A stretch of 64,000 bases of DNA from CAYTBN01 sp964542165 (GTDB lineage Bacteria > Myxococcota_A > UBA796 > UBA9615 > CAYRNR01), in contig CAZITQ010000009.1 in assembly GCA_964542165.1 (NCBI GenBank), positions 1 through 64,000 of the forward strand, written 5' to 3'. This document shows positions 18,991-26,975 of this stretch, one piece after another (position 1 is the first letter of the stretch; the number at the start of each line of letters is the position of its first letter). The notes beneath the pieces are model-generated. The model was not told the origin of the DNA and searched no databases. It saw nothing but the letters and a program-made list of their open reading frames with translations. Position numbers and translations under genes: made by a program.

Positions 18991-19961
18991 TCCCCGTCCG
19001 CATCCTGGGCACCGGGAGCCTGCTCCCGGGGGATCCCATCACCACCGAGAGCCTCGCCGCCGAGGTCTTCCCCGACAAGGACCCCCGGTACATCGAGGAG
19101 CGCACCGGCATCCTCACACGGTACTGGAGCGACCCCGACACGCCCCTGGCCGAGTACGCAGCCCGCGGGCTGGGCCAGGCCATCGAGGAGGCGGGGTTGA
19201 AGCCCACGGATCTTCGGCGGATCGTGGTGGCCAACTGCACCGGCGCCGAGCTGGCCTTCCCCGCGGTGAGCAACGAGATCTGCAAGCGGCTCGGACTGCG
19301 CGGCTCCTGCGACACCTTCGCCCTGAACAACGCCTGCTGCGGGTTCCTGTCCAGCTTCGACGTGGCCTCCCGATCGGTGGCCACCGGGCTGGCGCCGGTG
19401 GGCGTGGTCTGCGTGGAGCTGTGCTCGCGCCACATCACCCCCGACGGTCCGCGTCCCTACCTGGTGTTCGCCGACGCGGTGGGCGCAGCGGTCCTGGGGC
19501 CGGCGACGGGCGACGAGGGTGTCCTGGCCTCCTACCTGGCCAACGACGGGAGCCTGCCCGGCAACGCGGTGCTGGCCAACCCGACGGTCACCCGCGTTCC
19601 CGAGTACATCGAGTTCCCCCAGAGCAGTCGGGAGATGACGCAGATCGCCATCGAGCGCCTCAGCGACGCCGCCGAGCGCACGTTGCGGGAGGCGGACATG
19701 CGCCTGGACGACATCGACTGGGTGCTCCCCCACCAGCCCAACGGGAGCATGTTCGACCGGATCGTCGAGGCCCTCGAGATCGACCCGGACAAGACGCTGC
19801 GGATCGTCGACCAGATCGGAAGCCCGGGATCGCCGAGCATCGCCATCAGCCTGGACCGGCTGCTGCACACCCGACCCGTGGAGCCGGGCCACCACATCCT
19901 GATGGTCGGCGTCGGCTCGGGGGTGTCCTACGGGAGCATCCTGTACCGGGTGGGCGCATGA
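18987..19961 (+). CDS. KASIII-like 3-oxoacyl-ACP synthase lacking the catalytic Asn
   Basis: A 324-residue thiolase-fold condensing enzyme of FabH length. The acyl-accepting Cys is in NNACCGF (Cys117) and the catalytic His is in LPHQPNG (His249). The third position, normally Asn in G-N-T-S-A-A-S, reads IGSPGSPSIAIS, with Ser279 in place of Asn. The N-terminal ILGTGSLLPGDPITTESLA and the C-terminal MVGVGSGVSYGSILYR are otherwise normal. It should accept an acyl group on Cys; decarboxylative condensation with malonyl-ACP may be altered. It sits between patatin and acyltransferase genes with ATGA overlaps at both ends, so the acyl donor or acceptor may be lipid-derived. Ole-type head-to-head condensation is an alternative, but no oleB, oleC or oleD partner is present. 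Confidence 0.9.
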   Translation: MIPVRILGTGSLLPGDPITTESLAAEVFPDKDPRYIEERTGILTRYWSDPDTPLAEYAARGLGQAIEEAGLKPTDLRRIVVANCTGAELAFPAVSNEICKRLGLRGSCDTFALNNACCGFLSSFDVASRSVATGLAPVGVVCVELCSRHITPDGPRPYLVFADAVGAAVLGPATGDEGVLASYLANDGSLPGNAVLANPTVTRVPEYIEFPQSSREMTQIAIERLSDAAERTLREADMRLDDIDWVLPHQPNGSMFDRIVEALEIDPDKTLRIVDQIGSPGSPSIAISLDRLLHTRPVEPGHHILMVGVGSGVSYGSILYRVGA

Positions 19962-20728
19962 CCGCGGTGCTCGACCGGATCCCCCTGGAGGGGTACCTGG
20001 CGACCTGGCGCCTGGCCCGCCGCTACTTCCGCTACGAGGTCGAGGGCTTCGAGAACCTGGACACCGGTCGGCCCGGTCTGATCGTCGGCTACCACGGCCG
20101 GCCGGTCGCCTACGACCTGTGCATCCTGGCCGTCGAGATGGTCGAGCGCCTGGGGTACATGCCCCACGCCGTCGTCCACGGGGCGGTGGAGGCCAACCCG
20201 GTCCTCAAGTGGCTCTCGGACGGGCTCGGCTTCGTCACCGGAGACGGGGAGGCCTTCACCGAGGCCGCCTCGCGCAACGAACACGTGGTCGTCCTCCCCG
20301 GCGGGACCCGCGAGGGGTGCCGGAGCATCCGGGACCGCTACCGGGTGGAATGGGGAAAGCGCACCGGCTACCTGAGGCTGGCGCTGCACCACGGGCTGCA
20401 GGTGATCCCGGTGGCCGCTCACGGGATCGACGCCGCCTACATCGGGCTCAACGACGGCTACCGGTGGGGCAAGCGCGTGAGCATGCCCGCGCGCCTGCCC
20501 CTGTGGTTCGGTCTGGGCCCCCTGGGGTTCTGGCCGTTCTCCCCCCCCTTTCCGGTGAAGATCCGCCAGCGGATCGGCAAGCCCATTGACCTGGAGGCCG
20601 CCGGTCCGATAGACCCGCAGGACAGGGACGCGCTCCTCGACGCACACGGGCGCGTCACGCACGAAGTACAGCGACTACTCGACGGGCTGCGCCAACCGGC
20701 AATGGCGCAGCATGGGGTTGGCGGATGA
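19958..20728 (+). CDS. PlsC-like lysophospholipid/glycerol acyltransferase
   Basis: A 256-residue protein whose ATG overlaps the KASIII stop. It has the acyltransferase layout. A His motif occurs at GYHGRPVAYD (His then Asp with six residues between, longer than the canonical HxxxxD). The block VVVLPGGTREGCRSIRDRYRV corresponds to the FPGGxREA motif, and GYLRLALHHGLQVIPVAAHG gives the PVxxxG motif. A hydrophobic, aromatic-rich stretch (LPLWFGLGPLGFWPFSPPF) suggests membrane contact. The family moves acyl groups from ACP or CoA to lysophospholipid, glycerol or similar acceptors. In this operon it probably esterifies the product of the KASIII and SDR. The changed His-Asp spacing is a reason for some caution. 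Confidence 0.85.
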   Translation: MTAVLDRIPLEGYLATWRLARRYFRYEVEGFENLDTGRPGLIVGYHGRPVAYDLCILAVEMVERLGYMPHAVVHGAVEANPVLKWLSDGLGFVTGDGEAFTEAASRNEHVVVLPGGTREGCRSIRDRYRVEWGKRTGYLRLALHHGLQVIPVAAHGIDAAYIGLNDGYRWGKRVSMPARLPLWFGLGPLGFWPFSPPFPVKIRQRIGKPIDLEAAGPIDPQDRDALLDAHGRVTHEVQRLLDGLRQPAMAQHGVGG

Positions 20729-21606
20729 GGGAACGGGACACGAACAGGGACAACCGCTGGGCCGTGATCCTCGGTGCGTCTTCGGGAACCGGCGAGGCCG
20801 TCGCCCGCGCCGCGGCGCGGGATCCGGGCTTCCACATCTTCGGCATGCACAGGGGCCACTGGCAGGAGCAGGCCGACGAGCTGGTGACCAGGGTGACCGG
20901 GCTGGGACGTCGCTGCGTCCTGGAGATCGGGGACGCGGGCACGGCGGACGGCGCACGCCGGGGTGCCCGAGCGCTGCGGGAGATCGCCGGTCCGGGGAGC
21001 GTCGGGCTGTTCGTCCACTCCATCGCCAACGCCTCGGTCGGCCCGTTGACGTCCGCCGACGGCAGCCACATCACGCCCCAGAAGCTCGAGAAGACGATGG
21101 CCTCGATGGCCAACTCCTTCGTCTACTGGGCCCAGGCCTTCGTGGAGCTGGATCTGCTGGCTCCCCGAGCGCTGTTGCTCGGGCTGCACAACCCGCTGTG
21201 CGACTCGGCCCTGGCCAACGGCGGCGTGATCGCCGCGTCCAAGGCCGCGCTGGAGCGCTACATCATCCACATGGCCATGGAGCTGGGCCCCCTGGGGCAC
21301 CGGGTGAACATGCTCAAGTTCTCCACCGTGGTCACGCCTGCCCTGAGCCAGCTGCTGGGTGAGGACGGCATGGCACGCGTCGTGAAGAAACACACGCAGA
21401 TGCACCCGGCGGGGCGGATACTGACCACCGAAGAGGTGGGGCGCTTCGTGAGCCTGCTGTGCCGCGACGACGCCCGCTGGTTCAACGGGGCGACCATCGA
21501 CTTCACCGGCGGCATGACCCAGCACCTGCTCGAGCTGGTGATGTACCCCCCCGACGAGTCGAACGATTCGTCCGGACAACACGGAGAGCGAGGGAACGAT
21601 GAGTGA
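20725..21606 (+). CDS. SDR/FabI-like reductase lacking the catalytic Tyr
   Basis: A 293-residue Rossmann protein whose ATG overlaps the acyltransferase stop. The nucleotide-binding loop is GASSGTGEA (residues 18-26). The HSIANAS block (98-104) matches HSIA in enoyl-ACP reductases, and MASMANSFVYWAQAF aligns with the FabI helix before the active site. The C-terminal FNGATIDFTGGMTQ corresponds to GxxxxVDGG. The active-site Lys is present (AASK, Lys173), but the Tyr expected seven residues earlier in FabI (or four in classical SDRs) is Gly166 (or Ile169). The Tyr of FabI SYLG is also absent. It may still bind NAD(P) and an acyl thioester, but the chemistry must differ or be supported by another residue. 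Confidence 0.87.
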   Translation: MRERDTNRDNRWAVILGASSGTGEAVARAAARDPGFHIFGMHRGHWQEQADELVTRVTGLGRRCVLEIGDAGTADGARRGARALREIAGPGSVGLFVHSIANASVGPLTSADGSHITPQKLEKTMASMANSFVYWAQAFVELDLLAPRALLLGLHNPLCDSALANGGVIAASKAALERYIIHMAMELGPLGHRVNMLKFSTVVTPALSQLLGEDGMARVVKKHTQMHPAGRILTTEEVGRFVSLLCRDDARWFNGATIDFTGGMTQHLLELVMYPPDESNDSSGQHGERGNDE

Positions 21607-22141
21607 CAACCACGACGCGACGGCCGGCCTGGCCCGGGAGGACATCACCGAGATCCTGTCCGAGGACGATCTCGAGAGGCTCCGGGCATCCTTCGACGAG
21701 GCGACGATGTCCGCCACCGCCTCCGCGGTCCTGATCGCCGAGTACCCGGAGAGCCAGCTCTACGTCACCGCGATCCACGACAGCCTGTTCGGCGCGGGCC
21801 CCGACGGCACCGAACCGCCCCTGGCGGGCCTGAGCGCCAAGGAGCGCGAGACGAGCCTGATCGTGCTGATGGCGGCCCAGCGGACCACCTTCGAACTGGC
21901 GATCCACATCTACTGGGGGCTGATGCAGGGCCTGACCCAGGACGAGGTCGCCGGCCTGCTGATGTTGTGCGGGGTGTACGCGGGCATCGGCTCGCAGACC
22001 ACGGGGCTGCAGACCATGCGCCAGACGCTGACGGGCCTCAAGCAGGCCGTCCTCAACGCCGGGGACAGCCCGTCGAAGGGGGACCAGGATCCCCTGGAGG
22101 TGATCACGGTGCTGGGATCCATCGTGGCAGAGTTCCGCTGA
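21599..22141 (+). CDS. Carboxymuconolactone-decarboxylase-like protein (AhpD fold, no CxxC)
   Basis: A 180-residue protein starting inside the end of the SDR gene. The segment LSAKERETSLIVLMAAQRTTFELAIHIYWGLMQGLTQDEVAGLLMLCGVYAGIG carries the hallmarks of the carboxymuconolactone decarboxylase family: R/E at the first helix, H in the second, GLT-x-x-E, and YAG. The CxxC pair of AhpD peroxidases is missing, so a thiol peroxidase role is unlikely. The N-terminal 70 residues (SEDDLERLRASFDEATMSATASAVLIAEYPESQLY) are unfamiliar. It is the last member of the coupled lipid operon. A decarboxylase, lyase or small-molecule binding role is possible. Confidence 0.82.
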   Translation: MSDNHDATAGLAREDITEILSEDDLERLRASFDEATMSATASAVLIAEYPESQLYVTAIHDSLFGAGPDGTEPPLAGLSAKERETSLIVLMAAQRTTFELAIHIYWGLMQGLTQDEVAGLLMLCGVYAGIGSQTTGLQTMRQTLTGLKQAVLNAGDSPSKGDQDPLEVITVLGSIVAEFR

Positions 22142-22214
22142 GATCGACCACGGGGGGGTGGGCGAGGGCGCGATCCGAGGGGGATCGGCCCGCACGAGAA
22201 CGGGAGCGTATACC

Positions 22215-23798
22215 GTGACGACCTTGGAGATGACCGCCGACATGCGACCGGTGGGGGGCCGGTACCGACCCATCAACCTCCTCGGAAGCGGCGGAATGGG
22301 CCGGGTCTACCGTGCCATCGACCTGACCACCAACCAGGTGATCACCCTCAAGACCCTCAAGGCGCCCATGAGCCAGCTCGAGATCGCTCTTCGGAGCAAT
22401 CGCATCCTGCCGGGGCTCGAGGACGACGCGAAGCCGCCCGGAGGCGGTCCCCAGACGACCCTCGATCCGGCACAGGCCCTCTCCGTGGCGACCATCGCGC
22501 CGACGATGGACGGGGGGGCGGCGACCATCGATCCCACGATGGACCGGATGCCGGCCCCTGGGGAGGGCGATCCCGATCAGCAGGAGACGACCCGGTTCGC
22601 GCCCGGCGCGGATGCGCTTCCGGCGAGCGGCCAGCCCACGTCCCCCGAGCTCGAGATCACGATGGACCCGCCCCAGGCGTCCGACAGCCCCGAGGGCAAC
22701 CTGGCGGCCTTCCGCCTGGCGCTGGCCCACGAGTTCGAGATGCTGTCGACCCTCCGGCACCCCAACGTCATCTCCGTGCTGGACTACGGCTTCGACGACG
22801 AGGGACAGCCCTACTTCACCATGCACCTCGTAGAGGGGGGCAAGGACTTCGACAAGGGGGGTAGCGGCAAGCCCCTGGCCGTGCAGGTGGACCTGCTGGT
22901 CCAGCTGCTCCAGGCCCTGGACTACCTGCACTTCCGGGACATGGTCCACCGGGACCTCAAGCCCGGGAACGTCCTGGTGGTGGGCAACGAGGTCCGCGTC
23001 CTGGACTTCGGGCTCTCCATGCGCATGGAGCGGGCCGAGCAGACCGCCGAGAGCGTGGGCGGCACCATGGCCTACATCGCCCCCGAGGTCTTCGAGGGCC
23101 TGCCGCCGAGCCCGTCGTCGGACCTGTACGCCGTCGGCGTGATGGCCTACCAGCTGTTCGCCGGCAGGTTGCCCTTCCCCGAGGGCAGCGCCTACCAGAT
23201 GATCCACGACGCGCTGAACACCGAGCCGGACCTGGATGCGATGGAGGTCCCGGATGAACTCCGCGAGGTGGTGGCCAGGCTGATGGCCAAGAAGCCCAGC
23301 GAGCGGTTCGCGACCGCCCGCCAGGTGATCTCGGCCCTGGGCGAGGCCACCAGCCAGCCCATCGCCCACGAGACGGCCCGGACCCGCGAGAGCTTCCTCG
23401 AGTGGGCGCCCCTGGTGGGTCGGGACGCGGAGATGGCCACGCTGAAGGCCGCGCTGGACGGCGCGATCACCGGCACGGGCGGCGCCTACCTGCTGGGCGG
23501 TGAGAGCGGGGTCGGCAAGACCCGGCTGATGGACGAGGTGACCATCCAGGCGCAGGTCAAGGGAGCCCTGTTGTTGCGGGGCCAGACGGAGTCCGCCGGT
23601 GGGGACCCGTACAACGAATGGCGGGAGGTCTGCCGCACTCTGTGCACCGTGCCCGGGTTGAGCGACCTGGAGGTCGGCGTGCTCGGTGAGCTGGTGGACG
23701 ACATCCAGTTCGTCCTCGATCGCACCGTCGACCCCCCCCCATGCTCGATCCCGCGGCCGCCCGCGCACGGCTCTTCGGTGTCATCGAGGACATCGTGA
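22215..23798 (+). CDS. PknK-like Ser/Thr kinase with AAA domain, N-terminal part of a split gene
   Basis: I chose the GTG at 22215, which has GGGAG eight bases upstream; an upstream GTG at 22158 is possible. The kinase has GSGGMGRV (24-31), the beta-3 Lys46 (ITLK), HRDLKPGN (245-252), DFG (264-266) and APE (289-291), so it should be active. Between the beta-3 Lys and helix C there is an insertion of about 115 residues (52-168), rich in Pro, Thr, Asp and Gly, with repeats such as TIAPTMDG and TIDPTMDR. After the kinase comes an AAA/AAA_16 NTPase, LVGRDAEM with Walker A GGESGVGKT (428-436). The meaningful frame ends at a run of nine C at 23732. One more C joins it to the next frame, giving a kinase-AAA-TPR protein as in PknK-type regulators. 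Confidence 0.88.
   Translation: MTTLEMTADMRPVGGRYRPINLLGSGGMGRVYRAIDLTTNQVITLKTLKAPMSQLEIALRSNRILPGLEDDAKPPGGGPQTTLDPAQALSVATIAPTMDGGAATIDPTMDRMPAPGEGDPDQQETTRFAPGADALPASGQPTSPELEITMDPPQASDSPEGNLAAFRLALAHEFEMLSTLRHPNVISVLDYGFDDEGQPYFTMHLVEGGKDFDKGGSGKPLAVQVDLLVQLLQALDYLHFRDMVHRDLKPGNVLVVGNEVRVLDFGLSMRMERAEQTAESVGGTMAYIAPEVFEGLPPSPSSDLYAVGVMAYQLFAGRLPFPEGSAYQMIHDALNTEPDLDAMEVPDELREVVARLMAKKPSERFATARQVISALGEATSQPIAHETARTRESFLEWAPLVGRDAEMATLKAALDGAITGTGGAYLLGGESGVGKTRLMDEVTIQAQVKGALLLRGQTESAGGDPYNEWREVCRTLCTVPGLSDLEVGVLGELVDDIQFVLDRTVDPPPCSIPRPPAHGSSVSSRTS
23732..23740 (+). other. C9 run at the kinase frame junction
   Basis: The upstream frame reads GAC CCC CCC CCA TGC, then unrelated residues to a stop at 23798. 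The frame that continues the AAA domain reads CCC ATG CTC GAT. The change is -1, the same direction as at the G7 run in the patatin gene. A tenth C would give VDPPPMLDPAAARARLF, a natural continuation of an AAA_16 domain. Confidence 0.85.
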
Positions 23799-26092
23799 TC
23801 CGCCAGCCCCGGCCGGTGGCGATCATGCTCGAGGACATGCACTGGGCCCGGGACGCGAGCGTCGCCCTGCTCACCGAGCTGGCCGGGGCCGCCGCGGGCG
23901 AATCGCTGTTCATCCTGGCGTCCTATCGGGAGGAGGAGCGGGAGCTGGCCAACGAGATCCCCGACGCCCAGGACCTCCGCCTCCAGCGCCTGCCCGACGG
24001 GGCGGTGGCGGAGCTCTCGCGCCGGGTACTGGGCGACGCCGAGCTCCCGGACGAGCTGGTGGGGCGGCTGCAGCAGGAGACCGAAGGCAACCCGTTCTTT
24101 CTGGTCGAGGTGCTGCGCTCCCTGGCCGAGGACGCCGGGCGCCTGGACCAGATCGCCGGGATGGAGCTGCCGGAGATGGTGCTCACCGGCGGCATCCAGC
24201 AGGTTCTGCAGATCCGCCTCGGCCGACTCACCGACGAGGCGCGACCGCTGGCCGACATCGCGGCGCTCGCGGGCCGCGAGATCGACCGGGAGCTGCTCGG
24301 AGAGCTCTTCCCGGAAGCGGACCTGGACGACTGGATCGACCTGGGGCACAGCATCGCCCTGCTGGAGAACCGCGACGGGGTCGTGCGCTTCGCCCACGAC
24401 AAGCTACGGGAGGGATTGCGGGCCGAGATGGACGACGCGACTCGCCGGGAGGGCCACGGTAAGGTGGCGGGCGCGCTGGAGCAGCTCCGCGGCGAGGAGA
24501 GCCCCTACTTCCCGGCGCTGGCCTACCACTGGCAGCAGTACGGCGACGAGACCCAGGAGTGCCGGTACCGGATCCTCTCCTCGGTGCGAGCGCTTCAAGG
24601 TGGCGCACTGACCGACGCCATCATCGGCCTGGACCGGGCCAAAGAGATCGTGCCCGGGGACGGCGTCGAGCTCCCCAACGCCCTGACGGACCCCCGGGGG
24701 AGCGGCGAGGGCAGCTGGCGCTGGACGATGGCGGACGTGGAAGCCCAGCTCACCGAGGCCAACTTCCAGCTGGGGAACATGGAGGGGATCGGGGAGCACG
24801 GTCCCATCGCGCTGCGGGAGTACGGCTACAGCCTGCCGGGCTCGATGCTCGGCTGGATCGTCAGTCTGTGGATCCAGATCGGATCGCGGATGGTGGGGTC
24901 GTTGTTACCCAGCCTGTTCGCGGCCAAGGACGAGGTGGAGCGGCGCCGACGCTTCGAGACGATGAAGGTCACCCAAAGGATGGGCGAGCTGTACCTCTAC
25001 GAGGAGGCGGCCCTTCCGATCCTCTGGTCCGGCTTCCGGGTGCTGAACCTGGGCAACTCCATCGACGCCTGGGCCAACCTGGCCCGGGGCTACGGGCTGA
25101 TGTCGATCGTGTTCAGCCAGATCCCCCTGCGCAAGCTGTCCCAGTCGTGGTCGGACCACGGCCTGGCGCTGGCCAACAAGGTGGACAATCCGGCCACCAA
25201 GGTGTCGGTGTACATCCCCCGCGCCGTGGTCGGCATCCCCACGGCCCAGTGGGACGTGATCACCCCGGAGCTGGAGGAGGGACTGGAGACCTCGCTGGCC
25301 ATGAAGGACGGCCGGATGGTCGACGAGTGCCGGGTCACCCTGGCCAAGATCCACCTGTTCCAGGGCCGGCTGGACCGCGGGGCCGAGTTCGCCATCGAGC
25401 TGTACATGTCCGCCAAGGAGCGGGGCGACGTCCAGGCCGGGGGCTGGGCGATGGCCACGGTGGCCGAGTGTCGGGTGCGCCAGGGTCGTCAGGACGAGGT
25501 CCAGGACATCTTCCCGGAGCTCGAGGCCTTCATCGAGGAGCACGCGGCCTCCACCGAGAAGGTCTGCCCCACGGGGATGATGGCGCTGGGCGCCTACTAC
25601 GAGGGCAACCACGAGGACGCCGCTCGACACTGCCGGGCCGCCGTCGAGTATGCGGGCAGCACCAACATCCTGATCTACTGGACCGTCACCGGGATGATGG
25701 CGGCCGCCGAGGTCCACCTGAGGTACTGGGAGTCCGGGGAGCAGGGGGGCGAAGCGGAATGGGCCGAGGGGGCCGGCAAGATGATCAAGGCGGTCAAGAA
25801 ATACGCCGGGGTCAATCCGGTGGGCATCCCCGCTCTGCACTTCGTCAACGCCTGGCGGCTCTGGATCGAAGGCAAGCAGGACAAGGCCGTGAGCGAGTGG
25901 GAAGCCTGCATCTCCGAGGGCGAGGGGCTGGGCACGTACTACGAGGTCGCCCGGGCTCACTGGGAGATCGCGCGCCGTCTTCCCGAGCGCGACGGCGCCG
26001 CCGAGCACGCGGCCGAGGCGATCCGCCTGTTCGAGGAGCAGGATGGGAACCATGAGCTGGAGAGCGCCCGCGAGCTGTTCGGATCCCCCTGA
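23741..26092 (+). CDS. AAA domain Walker B half and TPR-like C-terminus of the PknK-like kinase
   Basis: A 783-residue open frame whose apparent ATG immediately follows the C9 run. The first part finishes the AAA domain: Walker B VAIMLEDMHWARDAS, then LFILASYREEE (sensor 1) and EGNPFFLVEVLRSL, which is diagnostic of AAA_16/PknK/MalT-like ATPases. A winged-helix segment follows (LADIAALAGREIDRELLGELF). From about residue 250 to the end there are helical repeats of TPR type, with phrases such as EAQLTEANFQLGNMEGIGEHG and CRVTLAKIHLFQGRLDRGAEFAIELY. No ribosome site suits an independent start. I treat it as the C-terminal two thirds of the kinase gene. The TPR part is likely a ligand or protein sensor controlling NTPase and kinase output. 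Confidence 0.85.
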   Translation: MLDPAAARARLFGVIEDIVIRQPRPVAIMLEDMHWARDASVALLTELAGAAAGESLFILASYREEERELANEIPDAQDLRLQRLPDGAVAELSRRVLGDAELPDELVGRLQQETEGNPFFLVEVLRSLAEDAGRLDQIAGMELPEMVLTGGIQQVLQIRLGRLTDEARPLADIAALAGREIDRELLGELFPEADLDDWIDLGHSIALLENRDGVVRFAHDKLREGLRAEMDDATRREGHGKVAGALEQLRGEESPYFPALAYHWQQYGDETQECRYRILSSVRALQGGALTDAIIGLDRAKEIVPGDGVELPNALTDPRGSGEGSWRWTMADVEAQLTEANFQLGNMEGIGEHGPIALREYGYSLPGSMLGWIVSLWIQIGSRMVGSLLPSLFAAKDEVERRRRFETMKVTQRMGELYLYEEAALPILWSGFRVLNLGNSIDAWANLARGYGLMSIVFSQIPLRKLSQSWSDHGLALANKVDNPATKVSVYIPRAVVGIPTAQWDVITPELEEGLETSLAMKDGRMVDECRVTLAKIHLFQGRLDRGAEFAIELYMSAKERGDVQAGGWAMATVAECRVRQGRQDEVQDIFPELEAFIEEHAASTEKVCPTGMMALGAYYEGNHEDAARHCRAAVEYAGSTNILIYWTVTGMMAAAEVHLRYWESGEQGGEAEWAEGAGKMIKAVKKYAGVNPVGIPALHFVNAWRLWIEGKQDKAVSEWEACISEGEGLGTYYEVARAHWEIARRLPERDGAAEHAAEAIRLFEEQDGNHELESARELFGSP

Positions 26093-26975
26093 ACGGCCTG
26101 GCCACCTGCGCCGAGGCGACTGCCGCATCACCCGCTGCCCGGCCTGCCGCGAGGGTGGAGCGCTCGTCGCCGAGGGCGGCGCGCTCGTCTGCCCCGATTG
26201 CTGCTCCCGCTGGCCCGAGATCGAGGGCCTGGTCCGCCTCTATCGCGAGCCCTGGGTCCAGGGCACCGACCGGCTCCTGCGGCGGTTCTACGACGGGTTA
26301 CCCTCGCTGCACGATCCCGCCACGCGGTATCTGCTGCCGGTGATGCAGTCCCGCACCGACGGGGCCACCCGGGAAGGCTGGGTGCCCTTCCTCGAGCTGG
26401 AGGGCCTGACCCGCCCCGACGACGGTGAACCGGTACGGATCCTGGAGGTAGGCATCGGCGCCGGAGCCAACCTGCCGCTGCTGGATCGCGGGCTGCCACC
26501 GGGGCTGCCCGTGGAGATATGGGGACTGGATTTGAGCCGGGGAATGCTGGGCCAGTGTCAGCGACGCGTGGCGCAATCCCGCGACGACCGGGTACGCCTC
26601 GTGCTGGGTGACGCCCACGCCCTGCCGTTTTCCGGAGGTGTGTTCGACCGGGTCTTCCACGTGGGTGCGGCGGGGAGTTTCCGCGATCCCGCGCTGGCGC
26701 TGGCCGAGATGGCCCGGGTGGCCCGGCCGGGTACGCCGATCGTGGTGGTGGACGAGCAGCTGGATCCGGCGCGCAGTCACGGGATGTACCACCGGATGAT
26801 GTTCCGCATGCTGACGTTCTACGACTCGGATCCCCACTGTCCCGTGGAGCTGTTGCCTCAGGGGGCCACGGACGTGGAGCGACGCCAGGTCAGTCGGTTC
26901 TATTACGGCCTGCGCTTCCGGATGCCTGTCGAGGCCCGGGGGGGGCTCAATCGGCCACGTACTCGTCCAGGGTGA
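26043..26975 (+). CDS. Zinc-ribbon SAM-dependent methyltransferase
   Basis: A 310-residue protein. The start is uncertain between ATG codons at 26043 and 26052; AGGAG lies four bases before the first. Both lie inside the end of the kinase gene, so coupling is likely. The N-terminal CPACREGGALVAEGGALVCPDC is a four-Cys zinc ribbon, as in RlmA and UbiE-like proteins with an attached Zn finger. The class I methyltransferase core follows: RILEVGIGAGANLPLL (motif I), EIWGLDLSRGMLGQCQ (acidic end of beta-2), LVLGDAHALPFSGGVFDRVFHVGAAG, and LAEMARVARPGTPIVVVDE. The substrate is open. It overlaps the convergent FG-GAP lipoprotein gene by 29 bases. Confidence 0.85.
   Translation: MGTMSWRAPASCSDPPERPGHLRRGDCRITRCPACREGGALVAEGGALVCPDCCSRWPEIEGLVRLYREPWVQGTDRLLRRFYDGLPSLHDPATRYLLPVMQSRTDGATREGWVPFLELEGLTRPDDGEPVRILEVGIGAGANLPLLDRGLPPGLPVEIWGLDLSRGMLGQCQRRVAQSRDDRVRLVLGDAHALPFSGGVFDRVFHVGAAGSFRDPALALAEMARVARPGTPIVVVDEQLDPARSHGMYHRMMFRMLTFYDSDPHCPVELLPQGATDVERRQVSRFYYGLRFRMPVEARGGLNRPRTRPG

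Noticed and set aside
15873..22141. Lipid operon as an OleABCD-type hydrocarbon cluster.
   Set aside because: A thiolase-fold gene is present, but no OleB alpha/beta hydrolase, OleC ligase or OleD reductase is recognisable, and the KASIII lacks the triad Asn kept in OleA.
15873..22141. Polyketide or nonribosomal peptide biosynthetic cluster.
   Set aside because: No modular synthase, acyl carrier protein or carrier-protein-activating gene is present anywhere in the window.
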